A DNA stretch of 48,094 nucleotides from a candidate division WWE3 bacterium GW2011_GWC2_41_23. Its GTDB lineage: Bacteria > Patescibacteriota > WWE3 > UBA101185 > UBA10185. Of the stretch, positions 8,770-17,424 are shown in pieces; within the stretch, counting starts at the first letter, position 1; each line of letters starts with the position of its first letter. The notes under the pieces are model-generated. The model did no database searches, was not told the origin of the DNA, and was given only the letters and a program-made list of their open reading frames with translations. Both the position numbers and the translations under genes were made by a program. The stretch lies in contig LCBB01000012.1 in NCBI GenBank assembly GCA_000996895.1, positions 1-48,094 of the forward strand. Reading direction: 5' to 3'.

Positions 8770-9507
8770 ATGGAAAATTCTAAAAATTCGAACATTATTC
8801 AGTTAGTACTTGTTGCGGCATTGGTTGGAGCAGCTTTTTACATCGGTAGTTTGTCCTCTAAAGTTGGAAGGTTAGAAAAGGTAGATGCGAATTCCGGAAC
8901 TCCTTCACAGGGAGCGGAGGCACCAGCTACTTTTGATTCTGTAGCATTAGCATCATCTTTGGGTTTAGACTCAAAGGCCTTCAAGACCTGTGTCGACAAC
9001 CGTGATACAAAAGCGAGAGTTGAGGAAGAAGAGAAAGGCGGACAGGTTGCCGGTGTACAAGGAACTCCCGGTATAATTATGTTAGATACCAAGACCGGAA
9101 ATTCCGCAATCATACCAGGAGCAGTTGATTCCAATACGATGCAGCTTTTTCTTGATAACGTGTTAGCCGGGAAAGACACTACACTTGGTACTCAAACGAT
9201 CAAACTTGGAAAAATCGAGGAACTGATAGCTCTGAGCGACGCAGATTATGTTAGGGGTGACAAATCATCCCGAGTATTGTTATTTGAGTATTCGGATTAT
9301 GACTGTCCCTTTTGCAAGAGAGTTCACCCCACATTGCAGAAGTTGTTAGACGATAACGCCGGTAAGGTAGCCTGGATTTACAGACAATTCCCGTTAGATC
9401 AATTACACCCGACCGCCAGATCCAAATCCGAAGCTGCGCTTTGTGCAGGTAAGCTTGGTGGGAATGATGCCTTCTGGGCATTTTCCGACGCATTGGCAAA
9501 ACTCTAA
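8770..9507 (+). CDS. Membrane-anchored DsbA-like thioredoxin-fold protein in permuted motif order
   Basis: SD aggagg; TM; 'LASSLGLDSKAFKTCV...GVQGTPGIIM...IPGA' (DsbA C-terminal half, aa ~58-134) precedes 'VLLFEYSDYDCPFCKRVHPTLQ...FWAFSDALAKL' (catalytic half, aa ~169-245). Confidence 0.88.
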   Translation: MENSKNSNIIQLVLVAALVGAAFYIGSLSSKVGRLEKVDANSGTPSQGAEAPATFDSVALASSLGLDSKAFKTCVDNRDTKARVEEEEKGGQVAGVQGTPGIIMLDTKTGNSAIIPGAVDSNTMQLFLDNVLAGKDTTLGTQTIKLGKIEELIALSDADYVRGDKSSRVLLFEYSDYDCPFCKRVHPTLQKLLDDNAGKVAWIYRQFPLDQLHPTARSKSEAALCAGKLGGNDAFWAFSDALAKL

Positions 9508-9520
9508 GATATCTACATTT

Positions 9521-9540
9521 GCGGGGGTGAAAACCCCCGC
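9521..9540 (+). promoter_or_regulatory. Perfect 8-bp hairpin with GAAA tetraloop between the dsbA-like gene and VKOR
   Basis: GCGGGGGT-GAAA-ACCCCCGC, 10 nt before the VKOR ATG; no U-tract. Confidence 0.75.
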
Positions 9541-9549
9541 CCGTTAATA

Positions 9550-9990
9550 ATGACTACATCGAAATATTTATTTACCGCAAAAATACTAGCCGCGATCGGG
9601 ATAGGGCTAGCTTTGTATTTATATGTGAGTTTTATTACCCAACCTGTGTATAGCTTGTGTACGATAAGTGACACTATAAATTGCGATGCGGTTATAAGCG
9701 GGGAAGTGTCGAGAACCTTAGGAATACCTACATCCCTGTATGGGCTGATAGGATATATAGTAATCTTGGTGGCAGCTTTTCTTGGCAGGAAAAAATTAAT
9801 GCTCGGGGTCGCTATTTTCGGAACTTTATTTTGTTTGCGAATAACTTTCATCGAGATTTTTCAGATTGGAGTAATCTGCCCCGTGTGTTTGTTGTGTCAG
9901 GTTGATATGCTGGCTTTACTTACTGTATCCTACTTTGCCTTGAAGAAGAAAAATGCAGCAATCCAAACTTCTGAAATAGAGTCTGTATAG
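9550..9990 (+). CDS. Vitamin K epoxide reductase (VKOR) family protein
   Basis: 'LCTISDTINCDAVISGEVSRTLGIPTSLYGLIGY' and 'CPVCLLC'; multi-TM. Confidence 0.92.
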   Translation: MTTSKYLFTAKILAAIGIGLALYLYVSFITQPVYSLCTISDTINCDAVISGEVSRTLGIPTSLYGLIGYIVILVAAFLGRKKLMLGVAIFGTLFCLRITFIEIFQIGVICPVCLLCQVDMLALLTVSYFALKKKNAAIQTSEIESV

Positions 9991-10008
9991 TAATACCCTC
10001 CCAATTTG

Positions 10009-10014
10009 TATAAT
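10009..10014 (+). promoter_or_regulatory. -10 box of probable leaderless promoter
   Basis: TATAAT, then 6 nt, then ATG 10021. Confidence 0.55.
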
Positions 10015-10020
10015 AAACTC

Positions 10021-11631
10021 ATGTTCGGAAACTATCCTGTAAACGACGATTGGGTTTTCTTGTGGCAGGTAAAGGCTTTTGCCTCAGGAATTTTTAAAAT
10101 AAACACCGAGCTCGACCCCTCATTTGTTGCTCAGGGATTTTTAGGGTTGCTTTGGTCAAAGATATTCGGTTTGGATTACATTAACCTTCAGATTTTAACT
10201 TTTCTAATTTCAATAGGAACAGCCTTTGTTGTTTATAAAACTTTACTGTTGCTCGGGAGCAGAAAAACGTATGCTGCTGCCGGAGCCTTAACCCTTTTAT
10301 TCAATCCCATTTTTTTTGCGTCTTCTTTCACTTTTATGACGGATAATTACCTTCTCTTTTTTCTGTCCGTCGCAACCTACTTTTTTGTCCGGTATTTTTC
10401 CTCTAAGACACACAAGGACTTAATTTTAGGAAGTTTTTTCGGTATGCTGGCTGCGGCAACCCGCCAAAACGGTATTTTGATATTTCTACCATTTCTCATA
10501 TTGAGCATTGTTTCTTTTAGAAAAGAGAAATGGGCAACCCAAGCTATGAGGCTATTAATTCCCGCCCTTTTTATTATCCTATCTATTGCCGTTGCGTTTT
10601 TGTGGCCAAGATTTGGGACAAATAAGAGATTTTTGGAGCCGGAAAATTTAGCAGGGCGTTTACAAATTTTACTTTATGCTCCTCAGTATTTCCTTATATT
10701 CCTATCCCCTGTGTTTATAGGAATTAAGGGTCAGTTGAAAGGTATCTGGAGAAAATCTTTAGCGGTAATTATTACTGCCTCAGCCGCCCTTTACCTTTTT
10801 AGGACAGATCTTTTTCCAATGGGAAACATGCTCTACATTGAGGAGCTTTACGCAAAATCGGATTTTAGATCTAACTTTAGTCTCTTTGATAATATTTTTG
10901 CCAAGTTATTTTTCGCCATAATTTGGGGTTTAGGGTTTACTAAAGTTCTTTTTTACATAATTATCAAATTTAAAAATAGATTGCAGTTAAATAGTTTGCG
11001 GAGACAGGAATTATTTTTGCTTATCTCTTTTGCACTTAATCTCATAATACTATCCGTGTCTTCCGATATGTACGACCGTTACCTTATGCCGTCATTCCTA
11101 TTTTTACTTTTATTTGCATTCGGACGGCTAGGGGCGGGTTACTCTATAAATAAGATTTGTGTATATTTAGCCATTACACTACTTGCAGTCATTTCGATTG
11201 TATTGCAGTGGGATTTTTCAGCGCGTAACACTTTGATGTGGAAACAACTGGAGGAACTTAGACAGAAGACCGGTATGAGTACGCAAATAGATTTCAACGA
11301 TACCTATATAAATCACATAGCAGTGAGAGAATCGGGGGATTTTACTGGACTTGAGTCGAGACGCGGGAGTTTTGATCCCTTGTGTTTTATCCAGGATTAC
11401 ACTCTGGATAGCAGTTCTGAATTTTCGAAGAAAGTAGAGAGTCTTGGCAGGGTCATTTCATCGAAAACATTGGAAAATCCCAAACCGATAGGTGTGAGGA
11501 AGAAAACTCTTCCCAGGATTAAAAATAATCTGGACAACCTGTTATTTAATGAGGAGTATTCGACTTTACTGTACGGTCTTGTTGGGAAAAAGACGTATGT
11601 CGGGAGTTTCTGTGTGAATGACAGCGATTGA
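10021..11631 (+). CDS. Polytopic membrane glycosyltransferase (GT39/GT83-like)
   Basis: 'NDDWVFLWQVKAF' and many TMs. Confidence 0.7.
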   Translation: MFGNYPVNDDWVFLWQVKAFASGIFKINTELDPSFVAQGFLGLLWSKIFGLDYINLQILTFLISIGTAFVVYKTLLLLGSRKTYAAAGALTLLFNPIFFASSFTFMTDNYLLFFLSVATYFFVRYFSSKTHKDLILGSFFGMLAAATRQNGILIFLPFLILSIVSFRKEKWATQAMRLLIPALFIILSIAVAFLWPRFGTNKRFLEPENLAGRLQILLYAPQYFLIFLSPVFIGIKGQLKGIWRKSLAVIITASAALYLFRTDLFPMGNMLYIEELYAKSDFRSNFSLFDNIFAKLFFAIIWGLGFTKVLFYIIIKFKNRLQLNSLRRQELFLLISFALNLIILSVSSDMYDRYLMPSFLFLLLFAFGRLGAGYSINKICVYLAITLLAVISIVLQWDFSARNTLMWKQLEELRQKTGMSTQIDFNDTYINHIAVRESGDFTGLESRRGSFDPLCFIQDYTLDSSSEFSKKVESLGRVISSKTLENPKPIGVRKKTLPRIKNNLDNLLFNEEYSTLLYGLVGKKTYVGSFCVNDSD

Positions 11632-11643
11632 TATACTAGTCAC

Positions 11644-13134
11644 ATGGCAATATCTTTTCGTGAGTTTTTATTAAAAATATTTGAAAACGAAAAATTAATA
11701 CTCACCGCTTTTTTTATTTTTTGTGTTTTTTCATTCGTATATAAACTCGACGCTCCCTATTTTTTTACCGACGAGATACTTTATACAGATGCCGGGAATG
11801 AGTATGTCGCGTCAACCTTCACAAAAAACTTACAGCACCCCTTACTGGCGAAATACATTGTGGGGGGCGTATCACTTTTCGGACCAAAAGATGTATATCT
11901 CAGTAATGTTTTTTATCTCAGACTGCCTTTTGCTTTAATGGGCGTTATTTCCTGCTATTTAATCTACCGTATTATTAGGGACAAATACGAAAATTTTTAT
12001 TTGGCTTTATTCGGGGCTTCTTGGTATCTGTTTTTACCTTTTACATACACAGCCACAAGGATGGTGATGATGGAAGCTCCCATGCATTTATTCTGGTTGT
12101 CTTTTCACCTGTTTTTCTTAAGAGCCCTCGCAAACGGGGTTTTAAAAAACTATCTGATTGCAGGAGTTTTTATCGGTTTGGGTTTGGGTACCAAAATGCC
12201 CACCATCATACTGTTTCCTTTTTCGCTTGTCGTTTTCTTTCTTTTTTCCAAAAGAAAATTTACGGATTTGCTGGCGATGTATTCGGTTGCAGGAATCACC
12301 TTCGTTTTAACTTACGTTCATTACCTTTTTGTTACAAAGCTATGGGGTTTAAAACAGCTTTATCTGGCGTTTAGAGACACCATACTAGCTAGAAACCAGG
12401 AGGGAAAAGAACACATCGTCAACGACGTAGTTTATAAAACTTCTCCTTGGTGGTATTACCTATACCATGTTAAAGAAAAATACCATTTTATACAGGTTAC
12501 AGTAACAGTATTAGGCATAACATTTGCTAGCATAAAAAGAAAGAAATTTGTCACCTACTGGTTGTTGTTTTTCTTATTTGAAACCGTATTTTTTCAGTTA
12601 ATCCCGCTCAAGGCAGAAAGATATATTTCCACACTCGAAATTTCTTTACCGTTTTTGGTCGTTATCGGGACAAGGTGGTTTTTGCGCAGGGATTTTTTAG
12701 GAAACAACAAAACAGCAGTTTATATACTGGTCGGAGTAATTTTAGTATTTTATGCGCAGGTGTTTGCGCAGAGAGTTGCACAGGAACCCACAGGCTACCA
12801 CGCGTTAAGAAATTACATTGAAAAAGAAACTCAGGGATTTACTGAGTTTAAAAGAGTATATATCTACGGTTCGGTGCGAAGTGCACGTTGGTATAAGCAG
12901 AATACCGCGGAAAATATGTTTGAATTTAGTAAAAATCTTGAGGAGGTGTGTCCACAGTTAAACGAATTTACTTATGTATTTTTTGATAAAAAAGATTTGG
13001 TAACGGCGGGTAATACCGTCGATATTTATAGTCTGGTTCGGAAAAATGCGGAAAAATACTACAGGAATGATATAGAAGGATTTGAGGGATACGTGAAAAA
13101 GGAGGGAGTTGCCATCTCCGTTTCATGTTTGTAA
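11644..13134 (+). CDS. Polytopic membrane glycosyltransferase (GT39/PMT-like)
   Basis: 'FTDEILYTDAGNEYVASTFTKNLQHPLLAKYIVG' (catalytic D/E loop) and TMs. Confidence 0.8.
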   Translation: MAISFREFLLKIFENEKLILTAFFIFCVFSFVYKLDAPYFFTDEILYTDAGNEYVASTFTKNLQHPLLAKYIVGGVSLFGPKDVYLSNVFYLRLPFALMGVISCYLIYRIIRDKYENFYLALFGASWYLFLPFTYTATRMVMMEAPMHLFWLSFHLFFLRALANGVLKNYLIAGVFIGLGLGTKMPTIILFPFSLVVFFLFSKRKFTDLLAMYSVAGITFVLTYVHYLFVTKLWGLKQLYLAFRDTILARNQEGKEHIVNDVVYKTSPWWYYLYHVKEKYHFIQVTVTVLGITFASIKRKKFVTYWLLFFLFETVFFQLIPLKAERYISTLEISLPFLVVIGTRWFLRRDFLGNNKTAVYILVGVILVFYAQVFAQRVAQEPTGYHALRNYIEKETQGFTEFKRVYIYGSVRSARWYKQNTAENMFEFSKNLEEVCPQLNEFTYVFFDKKDLVTAGNTVDIYSLVRKNAEKYYRNDIEGFEGYVKKEGVAISVSCL

Positions 13135-13233
13135 TAACTGTAACTTTAGGAATCGCGTTTTCGGTAGTAGTAAGTCAAAGCGCTCAAATTACCGTAATTT
13201 TCAGGAACACACCGAAACCCTTTTTAAAGGTAC

Positions 13234-13267
13234 TTGACGAAATTTGTTTCACTAGATAACATTGTTA
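13234..13267 (+). promoter_or_regulatory. Promoter with operator-like palindrome for padR operon
   Basis: TTGACG (13234-13239), 17-nt spacer, TAACAT (13257-13262); TAACA-T-TGTTA palindrome 13257-13267 overlaps the -10. Confidence 0.65.
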
Positions 13268-13273
13268 CTTAGT

Positions 13274-13705
13274 ATGATTAAACAAAATAAAAATAATATA
13301 CAACACAAGTGTAAAAATACCGATGGAGTAAAATGCCCGGCAAAATCTGAACTTGTAAATAAAAAGTTCGGTTACCCCGAGCGTGGGTGGATACAGCTTC
13401 TTATTTTGAAGAATATTTATGACGCTCCTCTGTACGGTTATGATTTAATGAAAAACCTAAAAACTGCTTCGACTAGAACTTCTAAAATCAAAAGTGGATC
13501 TATGTACACAACACTTAGAAGAATGGAAGAACAGGGTTTATTAAAATCAAAATGGGATGAGAGCGACATCGGTCCTGCAAGAAGAACGTATTTTCCTACC
13601 CGCAAGGGCAAAGATTATCTTAAAAATTGGTTACGGATAATAAATGATAGAATCGGTATCGTTAATGATTTAATCAAATTTTATAAGGATAGTTTTCATG
13701 AATAA
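13274..13705 (+). CDS. PadR-family transcriptional regulator
   Basis: 'LLILKNIYDAPLYGYDLMKNL...SGSMYTTLRRMEEQGLLKSKW...PARRTYFPTRKGKDYL'; start revised to ATG 13274. Confidence 0.92.
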   Translation: MIKQNKNNIQHKCKNTDGVKCPAKSELVNKKFGYPERGWIQLLILKNIYDAPLYGYDLMKNLKTASTRTSKIKSGSMYTTLRRMEEQGLLKSKWDESDIGPARRTYFPTRKGKDYLKNWLRIINDRIGIVNDLIKFYKDSFHE

Positions 13706-14915
13706 CTTGAGAGCGTCATTTTTTTTGGCATACAAAGGAATTGTAAAAGGTAATATGGGGACCACGCTTCTCACCGTAGCAGTGATGACCCTGGCTTTTA
13801 TTAATCTTCTTTTCTTGTCTTCTATTCTTTTGGGGCTCGTGAACACAATGAATAGGCAGGGAATTAATAATCTTTACGGAAACATAGTCATTGAACCTGA
13901 AGATAAGAAATCTCTTATTGTCAACTCAAAAAGAGTTACTGATCTTGTGGAGAGTGTGCCCGGGGTGACCGCCAGTTCCAGACATTATAAAGCAGGTGGA
14001 TTTTTTACTTTCGATAAATATAAAAACGGACAAAATGTAAATACGGGGCGTTATTCCGTGCTTTCCATAGACCCGAGCGTTGAAAAAAATGTCACTGACA
14101 TAAGTGATGCTATGATCGCCGGTGATTACCTTGACGACAATGATAGGGACAAAATTATTATAGGAAAGGATATATCCGGGGGTTATGAAGGGTCTTTTGA
14201 GAAAGAATCTCTAGGAGGCGTTGTTCCGGGAGACGAGGTGGTTGTTCTGTACGAGAATGGTATCGAAAGAAAATATACAGTTAAGGGAATTTTTAATTCA
14301 AAGTTTGTTCAGTCCGATAAAAACGCATTTATCACAAATAGAGAGATGGAATCTATACTGGGTGTGTCGAATGGTGCGCACGAGATAATAATCAAAGTAG
14401 ATGAAAGTCAACCCGAGAGTCACTACATAACGAAATTCAAAGATATGGGTCTGAAAGAGAGTATCTATCCTTGGAATGACTACATGGGCATGACCGCAAG
14501 TTTTACCCAAAGTTTTACTCTGATACGAACGTTACTTTCCGCTATCGCGCTGTTGGTTGCGGGAATAACAATCTATATTGTTGTCTATATAAATATTTTA
14601 AATAAAAAAAGACAGATAGGTATATTGCAGGCAATCGGTATTGATAAGGTAATAATTGTCAGATCTTACACCGTGCAAGCTTTATTCTACGCAGCATCGG
14701 GCATTATTTTGGGGCTCTCTATTTTAAGATTATTGCTCGTGCCGTACTTCGCCGGGCATCCTTTGGAATTTCCGGTCGGAGATGTTCGTTTGGAAGTTGT
14801 GGCTAGCGAAATTTTAATAAGTATAGCAGCCTTATTGTTCGCCGGTTTTATTTCAGGCTATATGCCTGCAAAAAAACAAACTGACAAAACAATATTGGAG
14901 GCGATTTGGGGGTAA
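13698..14915 (+). CDS. ABC transporter permease (FtsX/MacB-like)
   Basis: N-terminal TM, periplasmic domain, 'NKKRQIGILQAIGIDKVIIVRSYTVQALFYA'. Confidence 0.9.
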   Translation: MNNLRASFFLAYKGIVKGNMGTTLLTVAVMTLAFINLLFLSSILLGLVNTMNRQGINNLYGNIVIEPEDKKSLIVNSKRVTDLVESVPGVTASSRHYKAGGFFTFDKYKNGQNVNTGRYSVLSIDPSVEKNVTDISDAMIAGDYLDDNDRDKIIIGKDISGGYEGSFEKESLGGVVPGDEVVVLYENGIERKYTVKGIFNSKFVQSDKNAFITNREMESILGVSNGAHEIIIKVDESQPESHYITKFKDMGLKESIYPWNDYMGMTASFTQSFTLIRTLLSAIALLVAGITIYIVVYINILNKKRQIGILQAIGIDKVIIVRSYTVQALFYAASGIILGLSILRLLLVPYFAGHPLEFPVGDVRLEVVASEILISIAALLFAGFISGYMPAKKQTDKTILEAIWG

Positions 14916-15625
14916 TTACTATGTCAACAATGTTAAAAGTAGAAAATGTAACAAGGACGTTCGGAACAAAAGTTCTAACCCATGCTCTAAAGGGGGTCTC
15001 TTTTGAGATAAAAAAAGGCGAGTTTGTGATAATTATGGGAAAAAGCGGTTCCGGTAAATCAACGTTACTTCACCAGATGGGGCTTTTGGATACCCCGACA
15101 TCCGGAGAAATTTACATAGCAGATAAAAATATAAAGGAGCTTAGTACCGGACAGCAAACCGAGTTTAGGCTGACGACACTTGGGTACATATTCCAGGAAT
15201 ACGCTATTTTGCCCGAGCTTACGGCAATAGAGAATGTATATTTGCCCATGATGGTCAACACAAAATCAGAGGGTACACCAAAATCTGAGAAAGCGAAGGA
15301 AATGCTTGAAATGGTTGACTTGGGGCACCGGTTGAATCACTACTCAAATGAGTTGTCAGGAGGGGAACAACAGAGAGTTGCTATTGCCCGTGCTTTAATT
15401 AATTCTCCTCAAATATTGTTCGCGGACGAACCCTGCGCAAACTTGGATACGCTATCGACCAAAACAGTTCTCGGTCTTTTGGAAAACCTAAATAAAAGTA
15501 TTGGTCAAACCATTGTAATGGTTAGCCATGATCCGGATGATCAGAGATACGCTGACCACGTGATTTGGTTGGAAGATGGACTAATCAAAAGTGATAAATA
15601 TAAAATTAAAGGAGAACTAATATGA
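14906..15625 (+). CDS. ABC transporter ATP-binding protein (LolD/MacB-like)
   Basis: GKSGSGKST, LSGGEQQRVAIARAL, ILFADEPCANLD. Confidence 0.94.
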   Translation: MGVITMSTMLKVENVTRTFGTKVLTHALKGVSFEIKKGEFVIIMGKSGSGKSTLLHQMGLLDTPTSGEIYIADKNIKELSTGQQTEFRLTTLGYIFQEYAILPELTAIENVYLPMMVNTKSEGTPKSEKAKEMLEMVDLGHRLNHYSNELSGGEQQRVAIARALINSPQILFADEPCANLDTLSTKTVLGLLENLNKSIGQTIVMVSHDPDDQRYADHVIWLEDGLIKSDKYKIKGELI

Positions 15626-16647
15626 AAGAAAAAATTAAAGGAAAAATAAATAAAAAAAGTATTTTGGTTGTACTAGGTTTAATGGTTGTCGGCGGCTTGT
15701 TCTTTTTGACAAAAATAAAAGGAACCGACAGCGAGAATTATTACACGGTTGAGAAAAAAGATATTGACTTAGTAATTGAGTCGCGAGGTTTTGTCCAGTC
15801 AGATGAAAACGCCGAACTATATTTCAAGATCATTGACAGGATAACCGAAGTTTACGTTGACGAGGGGGATTGGGTAAGAAAAGGGGATCCCCTTGTTGCT
15901 CTATCGAGCTATTCTACAAATTTAGACATCAAGTACGCGAAGGACACTCGTGACGTAGCGTTGCTGGAAAAGGATCTTTTCGTAGAGAAGTACCAAAATG
16001 ACGTTGATGAGGTTGGTGGGAACGACGAATATCAAATTCAGCTAAGAACATATGATGAAAAAGCAAGTAAGGCTGAATCCCAGTACCAAAAAGCATTAAT
16101 AAATACTTCTGATACCGTGTTAACGGCACCTTTCGATGGCAATGTCAGCAAGGTAATGGTAGAAAAGGGAGAGTTGTCTTCCCTCACCAGACCTGCAATA
16201 GAAATACAAAATATCGGTATTTTAAGTGTTTACGCCAACGTTTCGGAGGTAGATATTGAGTATGTAAACATCGACGACAAGGTGGAAGTTATGTTTGACG
16301 CGTTTCCGGACAAGAAATATATAGGGAAAGTTACAAAAATTAACCCCGCCGCTCAGATAGTACAAGGTATCGCATACTACAGAGTGACTGTTGTACCGGA
16401 AGCTGTTCCCGAAACATTAAAGGTGGGTATGAACGCTGACATAGACATACAAGCTGAGTCTAAAAAGGATGTTGTGACCTTGCCTTTATACATAATCAAT
16501 GATTTGCGGGTAGACACAGGAGAGATAACGCTAGCAACCAACGAAGGCACAAAAAATGTCAGAGTAAAATTAGGACTAAGAAGTTATTCAGAGGCCGAAA
16601 TATTGGAAGGTGTGAATGAGGGTGATAAGGTTGTTTACTTGCAGTAA
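15622..16647 (+). CDS. Efflux periplasmic adaptor subunit (HlyD/MFP family)
   Basis: N-terminal TM, 'VYVDEGDWVRKGDPLVAL', 'TAPFDGNVSKVMVEKGE'. Confidence 0.9.
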   Translation: MKEKIKGKINKKSILVVLGLMVVGGLFFLTKIKGTDSENYYTVEKKDIDLVIESRGFVQSDENAELYFKIIDRITEVYVDEGDWVRKGDPLVALSSYSTNLDIKYAKDTRDVALLEKDLFVEKYQNDVDEVGGNDEYQIQLRTYDEKASKAESQYQKALINTSDTVLTAPFDGNVSKVMVEKGELSSLTRPAIEIQNIGILSVYANVSEVDIEYVNIDDKVEVMFDAFPDKKYIGKVTKINPAAQIVQGIAYYRVTVVPEAVPETLKVGMNADIDIQAESKKDVVTLPLYIINDLRVDTGEITLATNEGTKNVRVKLGLRSYSEAEILEGVNEGDKVVYLQ

Positions 16648-16662
16648 TTTTCTTTCTAATGG

Positions 16663-16736
16663 TCGGGGTGACAGGACTCGAACCTGCGGCCTTTCGCACC
16701 CCATGCGAACGCGCTAGCCAACTGCGCCACACCCCG
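16663..16736 (-). tRNA. tRNA-Pro (anticodon GGG)
   Basis: Reverse complement CGGGGTG...GCGC...TTCGC-ATGGGGT-GCGAA...GCAGG-TTCGAGT-CCTGT-CACCCCG-A forms a full cloverleaf. Confidence 0.93.
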
Positions 16737-16789
16737 ATGCCTACGAGTCAAAATTTACCAACCTTTTTGCTTGCGACAGAGCCTGGTTT

Positions 16790-16833
16790 TAAAAAAGAAA
16801 AGGCGGCAAAAACTTTTTTAGGGTTTGCCGCCT
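16790..16833 (-). terminator. Intrinsic terminator overlapping the 3' end of the upstream minus-strand CDS
   Basis: Minus strand AGGCGGCAAA-ccctaaaaaagtt-TTTGCCGCCT followed by TTTCTTTTTT. Confidence 0.8.
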
Positions 16834-17189
16834 AGGGTTGTGCCAAAGCGCTTTTTAAGTTCTTCAAACGTTTTGGCCTTATCTGAAGGAATATGCGTGG
16901 GGTTTCTCCTTGGTTTTGCAAGTTTCGTTTTAGAAAGAAACCCCCAGTTGGTGACAACTTCGTCGATTTTAAGTTTGTTCATCAACCTGGTCGGATTCCT
17001 ATTCGAAATGAAACCGTAGTCCATGTCGGTTAAGGAACCCGTGTCGACAGCTTTTGCTCCCCAGCGCAGTATCTTTTCGTAGGTTAAGTTAACCTCACTG
17101 CGGGTAGCCTGCCTACTTAGTCTGACCCACCACTTGTACATCGAACTTACTCCATTTCCGTCCGCCGAGGCGGTACTTGGAACGTACAA
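16818..17189 (-). CDS. Hypothetical protein
   Basis: Open frame ending in the terminator; actual start probably internal, after the 17113-17355 ORF. Confidence 0.5.
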   Translation of the reverse strand: MYVPSTASADGNGVSSMYKWWVRLSRQATRSEVNLTYEKILRWGAKAVDTGSLTDMDYGFISNRNPTRLMNKLKIDEVVTNWGFLSKTKLAKPRRNPTHIPSDKAKTFEELKKRFGTTLGGKP

Positions 17190-17355
17190 GGCTCTGGAGA
17201 GCGTCGTACACCTCTTTCGGTTTTTGAATCTCCGAGATGGTCACGCGGCCATCGTCTTGCAGAGTAACGAGCGCACGTTTGTCCACAGACCAAACATAAC
17301 GCGCAAGTCTTTCTACCGTAGTAACAGACAAAGGTGGACCTTTCATTTCAATCAT
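17113..17355 (-). CDS. Hypothetical protein
   Basis: SD-like ggaggag upstream of the ATG; basic small protein. Confidence 0.5.
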   Translation of the reverse strand: MIEMKGPPLSVTTVERLARYVWSVDKRALVTLQDDGRVTISEIQKPKEVYDALQSLVRSKYRLGGRKWSKFDVQVVGQTK

Positions 17356-17424
17356 TTCTCCTCCTCTCTTCTATTTTTCCATTCTCGAACTCGAATATTA
17401 CACGATAAAGTGTGAAAATGAAAA

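Noticed and set aside
8750-8770. TTGACA at 8754 as a -35 for the dsbA-like gene
   Set aside because: It abuts the SD and start codon, leaving no room for a -10; coincidental.
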